Below are positions 49,300 through 58,339 of a DNA stretch of 64,000 nt, piece by piece; position 1 is the first letter of the stretch; every line of letters starts with the position of its first letter. Location of the stretch: assembly GCF_010509575.1 (NCBI RefSeq), contig NZ_CP048437.1, forward strand, positions 434,001 to 498,000, read 5' to 3'. Both the position numbers and the translations under genes were made by a program. Below the pieces are notes generated by a model. The model was given only the letters and a program-made list of their open reading frames with translations, was not told the DNA's origin and searched no databases. Source of the DNA: Faecalibacterium duncaniae (lineage in GTDB: Bacteria; Bacillota; Clostridia; Oscillospirales; Ruminococcaceae).

Positions 49300-50670
49300 A
49301 TGACCCAAACTGCGAAAAAATCCCCCTTCAGCATGAATGTGGACCTGATGCACGGGCCCATTTTCAAAAACCTGCTGCTGTTCATGCTGCCCATCTTCAT
49401 CTCCAGCCTGTTCCAGCAGCTCTATAACACCGTGGACACCATGATCGTGGGCAATGTGCTGGGCGATACCGCCCTTGCCGCCATTGGCTCCTGCGGCTCG
49501 ATCTACGAGCTTCTGGTCGGTTTTGGCCTCGGTATCGGCAACGGCCTTGCAATCGTTGCAGCGCGCTCCTACGGGGCGCAGGATCACGATCTGCTCAAAA
49601 AGACCGTGGCAGGCTCACTGGTCATCGGTCTGGTGGCTTCCCTCTGCATTACGCTGGCGGGTGTGCTGGGCCTGCACCCGCTGCTCCTCATGCTGGACAC
49701 CCCGGCGGAGATCCTGGACGATGCGTACCGCTACATTTTGACCATCGATCTGGGCGTGCTGGTCATGTTCGCCTATAACCTCTGCGCGGGCCTGCTGCGC
49801 GCCATTGGCAACAGCGTGATGCCGCTGGTGTTCCTGCTCATCTCCTCGGGCCTGAATGTGGTGCTGGATCTCCTGTTCATTGCAAGAATGGGCATGGGGG
49901 TGCAGGGAGCGGCTGTGGCAACGGTCATCTCGCAGGGCGTTTCGGTGGTGCTCTGCATCCTGTACATCTTCCTCAGAGTGAAGATCCTGCTGCCGGAAAA
50001 ACAGCATTTCAGGGTGGGCAGCCACCTTTACTGGGAGCTGTTCAGCCAGAGCATCTCCATGGGTCTGATGAGCAGCATCGTCTCGGCTGGCTCGGTGGTG
50101 CTGCAGTATGGCATCAACGGGCTGGGCACGCTGGTCATTGCCGGTCACACCGCCGCCCGGAAGCTGTTCTCCTTTACCAGCATGCCGGTCATGGCCATGG
50201 CATCGGCATGCTCCACGTTTGTTTCCCAGAACTGCGGCGCAAACCAGCCGGAGCGTGTCCGCAAGGGCATGAAGGAGATCGCCCTGTACAGCGTGGCGGT
50301 GGCCGTGCTGGCGGTCCTTCTGATGCAGCTGGGCGCAGAGTGGATGGTGCAGCTCATCTCTGGCTCCAACGAGCCTGTGGTGCTGGAAAACGGCGCACGG
50401 TATCTGCTCTGGAACGCGCCCTTCTACTCGGTGCTGGGTGTCCTGCTGGCCACCCGCTACGCCCTGCAGAGCCTGGGGCAGAAGGTCCTGCCCCTCTTCT
50501 CCAGTGTCATCGAGCTGGTGGGCAAGGTGGTATTCGTGCTCTTCTTCATCCCGAAGTTTGCCTATAACGCCGTCATCCTCTGTGAGCCCATCATCTGGTG
50601 CTTCATGGCGGCGTACCTCGTGCTGGTCTACCTGCACGACCCGTTTGTGTTCCCGAAAAAAGCAGAATAA
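49300..50670 (+). CDS. MATE family multidrug/sodium antiporter
   Basis: This 456-residue protein has about twelve transmembrane helices in two homologous halves, with the MATE segments FQQLYNTVDTMIVGNVLGDTA and GIGNGLAIVAARSYGAQ. It exports cationic drugs or metabolites using sodium or proton gradients. ATG 49300 follows TGTGAGGAACC; GTG 49288 is an in-frame alternative. It stands alone after the his operon and is closed by a terminator. The substrate is unknown. Confidence 0.93.
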   Translation: MTQTAKKSPFSMNVDLMHGPIFKNLLLFMLPIFISSLFQQLYNTVDTMIVGNVLGDTALAAIGSCGSIYELLVGFGLGIGNGLAIVAARSYGAQDHDLLKKTVAGSLVIGLVASLCITLAGVLGLHPLLLMLDTPAEILDDAYRYILTIDLGVLVMFAYNLCAGLLRAIGNSVMPLVFLLISSGLNVVLDLLFIARMGMGVQGAAVATVISQGVSVVLCILYIFLRVKILLPEKQHFRVGSHLYWELFSQSISMGLMSSIVSAGSVVLQYGINGLGTLVIAGHTAARKLFSFTSMPVMAMASACSTFVSQNCGANQPERVRKGMKEIALYSVAVAVLAVLLMQLGAEWMVQLISGSNEPVVLENGARYLLWNAPFYSVLGVLLATRYALQSLGQKVLPLFSSVIELVGKVVFVLFFIPKFAYNAVILCEPIIWCFMAAYLVLVYLHDPFVFPKKAE

Positions 50671-50671
50671 G

Positions 50672-50709
50672 AAAAAGACCCGGCTGCCAATGACAGCCGG
50701 GTCTTTGTG
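50672..50709. terminator. Bidirectional terminator between convergent genes
   Basis: AAAGACCCGGCTG and CAGCCGGGTCTTTG form a twelve-pair stem between the MATE gene and the phosphoribosyltransferase-like gene. Confidence 0.85.
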
Positions 50710-50747
50710 TCTGCGGGAAGTGGATGAAACGGATCGGGCAAGGGGGC

Positions 50748-51383
50748 TTACAGTGCCGAATAGCCGAAGCTGTTGACCAGTGCATCGATATGCTGGCCCG
50801 CCTTGCACATGGGGCACTCGCGGGAATCGAAGCTGGCATAATCGGGCAGGTTGGAGGGGTCAAAAATAGAGGTGACCGGGATGCCCAGGCACTCGGTGGC
50901 GGTGGCGAAGATGGCGCTCAGGCCTGCCACAGTGCCGCCGTAGTAGTTGATCGCCTCAATCGCAGCCTGCACGGTGTAGCCGGTGGTGATAGAAGCAGCC
51001 AGGATCAGCACATGCTTGCCCTTGACCATGGGGGCCAGATTGTCGCGCAGGATGATCTGGCTGCCGGTGGTGTACTCCGGGGTGATGACATAGATGGTCT
51101 GGTGGGCGTTCATGTTGGCAAAGCCGTCCTTGGTCAGCTCGTTGGCAAGGCAGGTGCCGATGACCTGTGTGCCGTCCAGGCAGAGAACGGTATCCACGAT
51201 GGTGTTGTGCTGGTAGGCGGCCACCAGCTCTTTTGCCACAGCCTTTGCCTCGGAAAGGCGGGACTTCTGGGTGGTGACATCGATATAGTAATTGATGTGG
51301 CTGTGGCTGGTTGCGAAATGGCCCTTTGCCACACGCAGGAACAGATTGCTCTTGTTGGTGGGAAGCTTTACCATGTTGATCAT
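50748..51383 (-). CDS. Phosphoribosyltransferase-like protein with C-terminal CxxC
   Basis: This 211-residue protein looks like an orotate-type phosphoribosyltransferase: TVLCLDGTQVIGTCLANEL, YVITPEYTTGSQIILRDN and VLILAASITTGYTVQAAIEA. The last segment aligns with the PRPP loop, but the usual two acidic residues (VDDxxTTG) are replaced by AAS. A CPMCKAGQ motif near the end suggests a metal site. It may bind nucleotides or regulate rather than catalyse, or use another substrate. The ATG follows AACAGGAGTGTTGCAG on the minus strand. Confidence 0.75.
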   Translation of the reverse strand: MINMVKLPTNKSNLFLRVAKGHFATSHSHINYYIDVTTQKSRLSEAKAVAKELVAAYQHNTIVDTVLCLDGTQVIGTCLANELTKDGFANMNAHQTIYVITPEYTTGSQIILRDNLAPMVKGKHVLILAASITTGYTVQAAIEAINYYGGTVAGLSAIFATATECLGIPVTSIFDPSNLPDYASFDSRECPMCKAGQHIDALVNSFGYSAL

Positions 51384-51582
51384 AACTGCAACACTCCTGT
51401 TCTGTCAAACTACGGCCCATTGGCCTTTTTCAGGCGGAAACACAAACAGCGCGGCGGCCCCTGCCGCTGCGCTCCCCTTCTTTTCCATGAACCTATGGTA
51501 TCAGAAAATGCGGGTGTGCACAAGATACAGAATTGCTGAAAATTTGAAGAAAAATTGAGACACTTTGCCAGCACAAACGGCA

Positions 51583-51617
51583 CAAAAAAGCCGCCCGGCT
51601 TTTCCGGACGGCTTGGG
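51583..51617 (-). terminator. Terminator of the Tat-lipoprotein gene
   Basis: On the minus strand CCAAGCCGTCCGG pairs with CCGGGCGGCTT and is followed by TTTTTG. Confidence 0.8.
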
Positions 51618-51633
51618 ATGTACGTTGGGGAGA

Positions 51634-52191
51634 TTACTTGGTGGTGGTAGAGCCGGAGCTGGCGCTCGCAGCACGAGCCAGAACCCAGTTCATGGAATAC
51701 TCGGCATACTGCAGGTCGGGGCAGTAGGTAAAGACCAGCTTTTCGCCCTCAGCCAGAGAGGCGTTGAGCGTGATGGTGCCCTTATTGATAGCGCTGTTTG
51801 CCAGGTTGGTGTCCAGCAGGGAAGCGTCGATCTTAAGCTCGTTGCTGGTTCCACCGACATACTTTGCCTTCTGCTTGCCGTCCTTACCGTAGACGATCGC
51901 CTTGAAGTTGCTGGGCTGGATGGGCAGGTTGTTGGTGCGGCCAACGGTGATCTGGAAGGGGAAGGTAATGGAATTGCCGGTCAGGTCAATATCCTTGTAC
52001 TTCTTGGCATTGTCATCGTAGGTACCAAGAACGGCATTGATCTGCAGAACAGTAATGGAACCGGCACCATCGCAGTACAGGTTCTTGGTATCGGTCTGAT
52101 CACAGCCGGAGAAGAGGCTGGCACCCGCAACGGCCACAGCTGCAACAGCGGAGTATTTCAGGAAAGAGCGGCGAGAAAATGCTAACGACAT
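51634..52191 (-). CDS. Tat-signal lipoprotein A
   Basis: This 185-residue protein has a twin-arginine signal (FSRRSFLKYSA) that ends in a lipobox LFSGC, so it should be exported folded and anchored as a lipoprotein. The mature part is beta-rich (SITVLQINAVLGTYDDNA; NSITFPFQITVG; KLVFTYCPDL) and ends in a Ser/Thr tail. It resembles the small immunoglobulin-like secreted domains near DUF4352/DUF5067, a tentative link. AAGGAGGAACGATT precedes the start. Function unknown. Confidence 0.75.
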   Translation of the reverse strand: MSLAFSRRSFLKYSAVAAVAVAGASLFSGCDQTDTKNLYCDGAGSITVLQINAVLGTYDDNAKKYKDIDLTGNSITFPFQITVGRTNNLPIQPSNFKAIVYGKDGKQKAKYVGGTSNELKIDASLLDTNLANSAINKGTITLNASLAEGEKLVFTYCPDLQYAEYSMNWVLARAASASSGSTTTK

Positions 52192-52349
52192 AATCGTTCC
52201 TCCTTATAATGTGCAAAACGCACGAAATGCCAAAAGGCTCTGCCTATACAATAGGCGAAACGGGGGCGAATGTCAATGGTTTTCACAAATCTTTTGTGAA
52301 AATTTCCCACCGCCGCCGTGCAAATCATACGAAATTTCGTCCTGATCGA

Positions 52350-52973
52350 TCAGGCTTTGGTCAGGTCAGAGGCGTTGATGGTAAAGTTCAGGGTCTTGCC
52401 GGAAACAAAGGTCGGGGTGTAGGTCACGCCGATCTGCTGCCAGGTGGTGGGCACCATGCAGACCAGCTCAATGTAGCCTGCACCCTGCGGGGGAATGGCA
52501 GAGGCCGTGGTAAAGCTCTCGGTGGTGCTGTCGTACAGCTGGACATAAGCGCCGCCCTCGGCTGCCTGACCGTCGCAGGTGAAGGAGAAGTCGGTGGTGG
52601 AAGCGGACAGAGCGTGGAAGTAACCGGCAGTGTTGGCAGCGATCTGCTCCGGGGTATCCAGAGGATAGGCCTCACCGATCTCCTGAATGTTCTGTGCGCC
52701 GATGGCAAAGGTGTCGCGGCTGGAACGGTTTGCAGAGGTGATCAGCATGGCAATGTACTCATAGCCCTCGGCATCGGGGGCACTTGCCAGAGTAAAGACG
52801 CTGGTCAGCTGGACCGCCAGATTGTTCCAGTTGCTGATCTTATCGCCGACCTTGACCTCGATGGAAGAGTTATCGCCGGCCTGGCAGCCGCCCAGCACAG
52901 CAGCAGCGCCCAGAGCAGCGGCAGAAGCACCGGTGACCTTGAGGAAGGTGCGGCGGGAAATCTTGTTCGACAT
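52350..52973 (-). CDS. Tat-signal lipoprotein B
   Basis: This 207-residue protein has a twin-arginine signal (KISRRTFLKVTG) and lipobox VLGGC. The mature part has VKVGDKISNWNNLAVQLTSV, YEYIAMLITSANRSSRDTF and a final TLNFTINASDL, a beta-sandwich pattern like the DUF4352/DUF5067 group. Start 52973 follows AAGGAGGCAAGCTTT; the frame extends further but without a ribosome site. It is a neighbour and likely distant paralogue of the 51634 and 54892 genes. Function unknown. Confidence 0.75.
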   Translation of the reverse strand: MSNKISRRTFLKVTGASAAALGAAAVLGGCQAGDNSSIEVKVGDKISNWNNLAVQLTSVFTLASAPDAEGYEYIAMLITSANRSSRDTFAIGAQNIQEIGEAYPLDTPEQIAANTAGYFHALSASTTDFSFTCDGQAAEGGAYVQLYDSTTESFTTASAIPPQGAGYIELVCMVPTTWQQIGVTYTPTFVSGKTLNFTINASDLTKA

Positions 52974-53092
52974 AAAGCTTGCCTCCTTAATCAATGGCAG
53001 AAATCTTTTTCTTCGCTGATTCGTTTATAGCATTTTTTACCGGAAATTGCAAGGCCCTGGGCACAGAATTAACAGGAGTTTCACACAGAAGC

Positions 53093-53788
53093 TCACTGGT
53101 TGGGGTCCAGGCCGCGCACATGGGTCTCGCTGGTCTTGACCAGATTCAGCAGGCTGGGGGTGTACAGCGGGTATTCCCGGGTCAGGCTCTCGGTGGTCAT
53201 GGCAAGGCAGGAGGGGTCTTTCACGCCCTCGGCACCGTTCAGGTCCTCACCGGCCAGCAGGTCCTCCACGTTGCTCTCGCTCATCCGCATCACGGCATCG
53301 GAGTAGCCGGGCCAGCGGCGGGCCTCCACGCTGAACAGGCTCTGGGCGTTGTGGGGCTCGGCGGAGTAGAGCAGGCGGAACATCTTGGCCACGGCCATCA
53401 TCAGGTAGGTGCTGACCTCGGTGGTCAGGGCCTTGCTGTGGCACTCGGCGATCTTGGCATACAGCACGTTCAGGCTGTTGGAGATCAGCTTTTTGTTCAT
53501 GGTGGGCAGAACGCTGCCGTGGTAGACGTTGTCCTTCATCTTATCGGGGTTGGGCAGGTCATCGGCGTTCAGCATCATGCCGTTGCGCTCAGCCGAGCGG
53601 CCCAGCAGATAATCGCAGGACACATTATAGTAATCCGCTACCCGGACAACAAAGTCCAGACCGCACTCGCGGATGCCCTTTTCGTAGTGGGAGAGCAGTG
53701 CCTGGGACACCCCAAGGTCTTCGGCGGCCTGCTTCTGGGTGATGCCGCGCTCCTTGCGCAGCAGCTTGATGATACGGTTGAATTCCAT
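53093..53788 (-). CDS. XRE-family transcriptional regulator with long C-terminal domain
   Basis: This 231-residue protein starts MEFNRIIKLLRKERGITQKQ with a helix-turn-helix (QKQAAEDLGVSQALLSHYEKG, residues 18-38). Its remaining 160 residues are helical and unrecognised, with KLISNSLNVLYAKIAECHSK and VSTYLMMAVAKMFRLLY. It could act as a sensor or dimerisation domain. It is flanked by Tat-lipoprotein genes on the same strand and a divergent phosphatase gene, so it may control either. No ligand can be proposed. Confidence 0.85.
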   Translation of the reverse strand: MEFNRIIKLLRKERGITQKQAAEDLGVSQALLSHYEKGIRECGLDFVVRVADYYNVSCDYLLGRSAERNGMMLNADDLPNPDKMKDNVYHGSVLPTMNKKLISNSLNVLYAKIAECHSKALTTEVSTYLMMAVAKMFRLLYSAEPHNAQSLFSVEARRWPGYSDAVMRMSESNVEDLLAGEDLNGAEGVKDPSCLAMTTESLTREYPLYTPSLLNLVKTSETHVRGLDPNQ

Positions 53789-54070
53789 GATTTTGGACTC
53801 CTCAGTAGTGGAAATTGAACTTCTTTGAGTTTTGGTTTACAACATGTTGATTATACACAGTGGAAAACCAAAAGTAAAGCAAGAAAAGTGACGGAAATTC
53901 TCGTCATTTTTCGTCATTTTTGTCAAAAGGCTTGCCCCGGATACCATATCTATGCTAAACTAAAGACAATCAACGCATATTTTGTGGCGCACGGCCCGGG
54001 CAGGATGCCCACTGCCGGTGCGAAATTTTACAGCAAAGAGGAACTCTTTGCCAGATAGAGGTGTTTTTCC

Positions 54071-54745
54071 ATGAAAACGTTCAAACTTCATCTCATCCGC
54101 CACGGCATGACGGCCGGTAATCTGCAGGGCCTGTACATCGGCAGCGGTACGGACATCCCCCTGTGTGATGAGGGCCGCGCCCAGCTGAAGGAGCTGAAGG
54201 AGCGGTTCGAGTATCCGCAGGTGGACACGGTGTTCTCCTCCCCGTTGGTGCGCGCTGTGGAGACAGCGAACATTCTGTTCCCCAATGCAGGCCACCAGTT
54301 CACAGTGCACGACCTGCGGGAAGCGGGCTTTGGCGTGTTTGAGAACCGCCCCGTGAAGGATCTGGTCAAGGAAGAGGATTTCAAGAAGTGGATCACCCCC
54401 GGCTCCGGCTTTGTGCCCGAGGGAGCAGAGCCCACCGAGCAGTTCCATGCCCGCTGCGCCGAGACCCTGCTCAAGCTGTTTGAGTATATGATCCGGATGG
54501 ATGTGACCGAGGCTGCCTGCGTGACCCATGGCGGCGTGATCATGAGTATGCTGAGCCAGCGCGCGCTGCCCTCCCGCCACCCGGAACAGTGGATGGCCGA
54601 CCCCGGCTGCGGCTATACCGTCCAGACCGACGTGCAGCTCTGGATGCGCGACCGTCTGGTGGAGGCCATCGACATCGTCCCCTTTGGTTACGCCGATACC
54701 CTGCGCGGGCAGGCAGAAGCCGAGGAAAACGAGGCATTTGAGTAA
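54071..54745 (+). CDS. Histidine phosphatase family protein
   Basis: This 224-residue protein opens KLHLIRHGMTAGNLQGLYIG, the RHG motif whose His is phosphorylated, and has SSPLVRAVETANILFP, LREAGFGVFENRP with the acid residue, and CVTHGGVIMSML with the second catalytic His. That is the phosphoglycerate-mutase-like phosphatase fold (cobC/PhoE/GpmB group). The substrate is not predictable. GAGGTGTTTTTCC precedes the ATG. Confidence 0.92.
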   Translation: MKTFKLHLIRHGMTAGNLQGLYIGSGTDIPLCDEGRAQLKELKERFEYPQVDTVFSSPLVRAVETANILFPNAGHQFTVHDLREAGFGVFENRPVKDLVKEEDFKKWITPGSGFVPEGAEPTEQFHARCAETLLKLFEYMIRMDVTEAACVTHGGVIMSMLSQRALPSRHPEQWMADPGCGYTVQTDVQLWMRDRLVEAIDIVPFGYADTLRGQAEAEENEAFE

Positions 54746-54824
54746 GAATCTTTGCCGCGCCGCCCTGAAAATATCCAAAACACGTAAAAACGCGGAAGAA
54801 CAGGTAAAATTCCGGGCAAATCTC

Positions 54825-54853
54825 TTGACAGAAAGCCAGGAATTTACTATTGT
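54825..54853 (+). promoter_or_regulatory. Promoter of the Tat-signal protein C gene
   Basis: TTGACA (54825-54830), a 17-base spacer and TATTGT (54848-54853). The -35 is perfect and the -10 is weak; TACTAT two bases earlier is an alternative. Confidence 0.5.
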
Positions 54854-54891
54854 ATAAAGAGAACTTATTTTCCCGTTAGGAGGAATCCCCG

Positions 54892-55497
54892 ATGTCACAA
54901 TCCCTGTCCCGCCGCTCGTTCCTGAAATATGCCGGTTCCGGCGCAGTCAGTCTGGCTGCTGCCCTGCTCACCGGTGTTTCGGGCGCGGCTCTGACCCCCT
55001 GCTATGAGGGCGAACCTGCTCTGTTGGACGGCAAGGCGGCAGTGGAGCTGCTGGGCTATGCGCCTGCCCCGGAGCTGGACAGCACGCTGGTCTATCTGTC
55101 GGTGGAGAACCTCTCGGCCCGGCCGCTGGCTGTGGGGGCCAGCTACCTGCAGAGCCGCGGCCTGGACAGCAGGAATGCCCTGTACAGCCTGGGCACCGGC
55201 CTGACTGCCCTGTGTGATGGCAGACAGGTGCGGGTGGGCAGCTTTGCAGCTCCCCTCTACGGTGAGAATGCGGCAGATGCCTCTGCCTTTACCTTGAATC
55301 TTTCCGCAGGGCGCGGGGCGATGCTCCACTGCTTCTGCGAGACCCCGGCGGACTGGCAGACGCTGGAGCTGATCTATCAGCCCGACTTTGCCGCAGGCCA
55401 GACCGTCCATTTTGTGGTGCGCCGGGATGCCGATGAGGTCCATCTGGGCGTGGTGCCTGCCACCCTTGCCGAGGTGGGCAGCGTGGTCGATCTGTAA
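54892..55497 (+). CDS. Tat-signal secreted protein C
   Basis: This 201-residue protein has a twin-arginine signal (LSRRSFLKYAGSG) but no Cys lipobox, so it is probably released or held by its signal. The mature part is beta-rich: STLVYLSVENLSARPLAVGA, ASAFTLNLSAGRGAMLHCFC and TLELIYQPDFAAGQTVHFVV. Layout and length match Tat proteins A and B nearby, so the three are likely paralogues. GTTAGGAGGAATCCCCG precedes the ATG. Function unknown. Confidence 0.75.
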   Translation: MSQSLSRRSFLKYAGSGAVSLAAALLTGVSGAALTPCYEGEPALLDGKAAVELLGYAPAPELDSTLVYLSVENLSARPLAVGASYLQSRGLDSRNALYSLGTGLTALCDGRQVRVGSFAAPLYGENAADASAFTLNLSAGRGAMLHCFCETPADWQTLELIYQPDFAAGQTVHFVVRRDADEVHLGVVPATLAEVGSVVDL

Positions 55498-55514
55498 AAA
55501 ACATAGCGTAAAAA

Positions 55515-55553
55515 GAGACGGTTCTGCATCGGATTGCAGGACCGTCTCTTTTG
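55515..55553. terminator. Bidirectional terminator
   Basis: AAAAAGAGACGGTTCTGCA and TGCAGGACCGTCTCTTTTG pair over about 14 bases between two convergent genes. Confidence 0.85.
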
Positions 55554-55554
55554 C

Positions 55555-56640
55555 TTATAACAGGCTTTCCCCGGTGGAGTTCTGCACAGTGAGCTCCTGC
55601 CCGGTCAGGCTGGACACCAGCGCCAGATAGCTGCGGCCTGCCGTCAGGGTCAGGGGGCGGCCGTTGGAATCATACAGGAAGAAGGTGGTCTCGCTGCCCT
55701 GCGTCCAGGTGATGTTCCACAGGTGGCCCTCGTTGAGCCAGACACCGCCGCCCATGGTCAGGTCGTAATCCAGCGTCACACCATCGTCACGCAGGGTGGA
55801 TGCACTGAACAGAATGAGCAGGTTGTCGAAATCTGCCTGCTGGCCGTTGTTGGCATCCAGCTGCGGTGTGCCGTCTGCGTGGAGCATCCGGTAGGTCTTG
55901 GTGTCGGCATCGTAGGTGAAGCCGGTGGCGTTCTGCGCATCAAACTGGACCCGGACACTCATTGCGTCCGAAGCATCTGCATCGGGCAGCTTGCCGCTTT
56001 CCTGCATGGGCAGCAGACCCGGAACGGAGAGGAGGGTTCCGCTCTCGCTGTCGGAGCTGCTGGAAGAGGTGTCCGTGACGCGGGATTCTGTCAGGGCCGG
56101 GGAGATGTTCAGGCTGCCCAGCACACCCGAAAGTGCTGCACCGCTGGTATGCCACAGCGGGACATTCTGCCAATTGGTCTCACAGGAAAAGGCATTGGTG
56201 CCCACCTCCAGTGCGTCTACCGCGCGCAGAGAGTAGTAATCAAGGTAGTTCTGGTCAAACTGCCCGCCGCCCCGCTGCACCGGCAGTACCTGCTGGCCCA
56301 CCAGCAGCCGCCAGTAGAGGTCCTGCCCGGCAGAGACAGGCCCGACCTGCGGCACGGCCCCCACGGCAGGGTAGACCAGACAGAGCCTGGTGGACTGCTG
56401 CTGTGCGGTCAGGGCTTCCAGCACCAGCGAGGCTGTGGAAAGCCCCCACTGAGTGGTGCTGGCGGCCGCGTTGTCAATGGTGATGGCGACCGGCCGCTGG
56501 CCCGGCCAGACAAGTTCCTGCCCAGTGAGCGGGTCAGTGGGACTTTCAGCGGGCTGGGAGCTGGGGCTGAGCGCACAGCCTGTCAGCAGTGCGGCGCTGA
56601 GCGCAAAACAGAGCAAAGCGCGCATCCAAAAGCGTTTCAT
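55555..56640 (-). CDS. DUF3048 lipoprotein (YerB-like)
   Basis: This 361-residue lipoprotein has signal and lipobox LLTGC. It carries an N-terminal DUF3048 domain (RPVAITIDNAAASTTQWGL; SLVLEALTAQQQSTRLCLVY; VGPVSAGQDLYWRLLVG) and a C-terminal DUF3048 part (FDNLLILFSA; GGGVWLNEGHLWNITW; TFFLYDSNGRPLTLTAGRSY). The family is common in Firmicutes and has no firm function. It is diverged from the copy just upstream at 56675, from which it is separated by 34 bases, so both are in one operon. Start chosen at MKRFW, 56640. Confidence 0.85.
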   Translation of the reverse strand: MKRFWMRALLCFALSAALLTGCALSPSSQPAESPTDPLTGQELVWPGQRPVAITIDNAAASTTQWGLSTASLVLEALTAQQQSTRLCLVYPAVGAVPQVGPVSAGQDLYWRLLVGQQVLPVQRGGGQFDQNYLDYYSLRAVDALEVGTNAFSCETNWQNVPLWHTSGAALSGVLGSLNISPALTESRVTDTSSSSSDSESGTLLSVPGLLPMQESGKLPDADASDAMSVRVQFDAQNATGFTYDADTKTYRMLHADGTPQLDANNGQQADFDNLLILFSASTLRDDGVTLDYDLTMGGGVWLNEGHLWNITWTQGSETTFFLYDSNGRPLTLTAGRSYLALVSSLTGQELTVQNSTGESLL

Positions 56641-56674
56641 CGGTTTCCCTCTTCTGCCCCGGAGGGCGGGTGAT

Positions 56675-57934
56675 TTAGTAGCTGAAATTGCTCCACTCAT
56701 CATTGTCCACCAGTGCCAGATAGGTCTTGCCCCGGTTCAGGGTCATCTCCTCGCCGGTTTCGGTGTAGAGCTTGAGCGGATGGGTGGGATGCGGCTTCTC
56801 CCAGCGGCCCACCTGCACGCCGCCCCGTGTGAAGAGGTACGCCTGCCCACCGGCCACATAGTTGACCGACTGGACATCGTGAGAATCGCCCGCATAGGCG
56901 GCGATATCGGCAAAGCAGACCACCACGTTGTCAAAGGTCAGCTGCTTGCCGGTCAGCTCGTCCACGGTGTTCTCATAGGCTTTTTTGGAGCGGTTGTACA
57001 TTTCCAGCTTGTAGCTGCGGCCCCAGCTGTTGTAGGTCAGGCGGGTCCTGTAGCTCTCGGAGTGGGTGATGCTGATGGTTTTGGCCGCAGGGGCACCGGG
57101 AAGGTCATTGGAGGCCGCGGTGCGGTAGTCGGCAAAGTGGAAGAAAGGCGTTTCGTTGGCGTAGGTCAGGCCGATGCCGGCGTTGCCGGCCGCCTGTTTG
57201 ATCTCCTTGCCGGAGGTGAACTCGGTGTGTTCGTAGGCTACATTGCGGCCGCGGCTGTCACGGTGGGCAACGTGGGGGTGGACCGGCGTGTTGAAGTAGC
57301 TCTTGCCGCCGATGTTCAGGCCGGAGTAATCGTATACATTGATGAACTGGGTGCAGAAAATGCTCTCGCCATCGTGGTAATAGAGGGCCTGATGGGGCAT
57401 GAGCAGCTGCAGGAACTGGTCGCGGCCGGAGCGCAGCGGCCCGACCTCCGGGATGGTGTCCGCATCCCGGAACACGGCACACAGGCGGGTGATGCCGCCC
57501 TCTACTTTGCTCTCAATGAGCAGGTCTGCCGAGCCGATGCCGCGCTGGGGGCGTGCGTTCTGCTTTTCGGAGTTGGCGATGTTGTTGATCATCACACCCA
57601 CCATCCGGCCGGTGCTCTTGCGGGCTTCGCCGGTCAGAGGGTCAGCGTCGTAGGCTGGCAGAAGGCTGAGCGCAGAGCTTGCAGCTTCGCTGGACGCTGC
57701 CGAGGAGGCGGCTGCCTCACCAGCTGCGGCCTCACCGGCTGCGACCACAGAGGATGCAGCGGCCTCAGAAGAAGCAGAAGAGGATGCCGCCGAGCCGCAG
57801 AACAGGCTCTTCATCCAGTCGGGCAGGTCACCGCCCAGAATGGCACTGCCGGGGCTTGCAGAGCAGCCGGTGAGCGCCAGCAGCGCCGCCGTCAGCCCGG
57901 AATAGCGAAGTACGGACCGTCGAGAAATTTTCAT
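56675..57934 (-). CDS. DUF3048 Tat-signal lipoprotein
   Basis: This 419-residue protein has a twin-arginine-like signal (KISRRSVLRYSG) and lipobox ALTGC, a long Ala/Ser/Glu linker and a well conserved DUF3048 domain. Visible blocks are RMVGVMINNIANSEKQNARP, PRSG-like VGPLRSGRDQFLQLLMPH, YHDGESIFCTQFINVYDYSG and VNYVAGGQAYLFTRGGVQVG. It is the better preserved of the two DUF3048 genes and is first in the operon. Role unknown, probably envelope-linked. Confidence 0.88.
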   Translation of the reverse strand: MKISRRSVLRYSGLTAALLALTGCSASPGSAILGGDLPDWMKSLFCGSAASSSASSEAAASSVVAAGEAAAGEAAASSAASSEAASSALSLLPAYDADPLTGEARKSTGRMVGVMINNIANSEKQNARPQRGIGSADLLIESKVEGGITRLCAVFRDADTIPEVGPLRSGRDQFLQLLMPHQALYYHDGESIFCTQFINVYDYSGLNIGGKSYFNTPVHPHVAHRDSRGRNVAYEHTEFTSGKEIKQAAGNAGIGLTYANETPFFHFADYRTAASNDLPGAPAAKTISITHSESYRTRLTYNSWGRSYKLEMYNRSKKAYENTVDELTGKQLTFDNVVVCFADIAAYAGDSHDVQSVNYVAGGQAYLFTRGGVQVGRWEKPHPTHPLKLYTETGEEMTLNRGKTYLALVDNDEWSNFSY

Positions 57935-58179
57935 GGAAAAAGCCCTCCTATCGGATCGGCTTGCCCGGCGCGGAAGTGCGCCCGGCAGGTCGGTTGCAGT
58001 TTTGTAATGAACTGCTTTGATTGTACTGGTTCTTGCCCGGTTTGTAAAGGGGCAGTTCGTGGCAAAATCTGCCCGATGACAGCTTTGGGAAAGTTTTTTG
58101 TGCAGAAAGCTTGCTTTTTGCCCGGGAGTATGGTAATATTATTCGGCAGTATCGTGTTATACTGCGCTTTATAATGTAT

Positions 58180-58255
58180 GCGCTCGTAGCTCAGCCGGTA
58201 GAGCATCTGACTTTTAATCAGAGGGCCAGGGATTCGAGTTCCCTCGAGCGCACCA
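58180..58255 (+). tRNA. tRNA-Lys (anticodon TTT)
   Basis: The 76-base gene has acceptor arms GCGCTCG and CGAGCGC, a D-arm with AGCTCAG..GGTAGAGC, an anticodon stem TCTGA/TCAGA with loop CTTTTAA, a T-arm CAGGGATTCGAGTTCCCTC and an encoded CCA. Its 3' end is the likely attachment site of the element that follows. Confidence 0.97.
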
Positions 58256-58256
58256 A

Positions 58257-58308
58257 AGAAAAACCCACGATTAACCGTTGAAAACGCGGTGCAAATCGTG
58301 GGTTTTTC
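58257..58308 (+). terminator. Terminator after tRNA-Lys
   Basis: AAAAACCCACGAT pairs with ATCGTGGGTTTTT across about 23 bases. Confidence 0.75.
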
Positions 58309-58339
58309 TGTTTTACAAGGGGTGCGAAACAGCCAGAAT

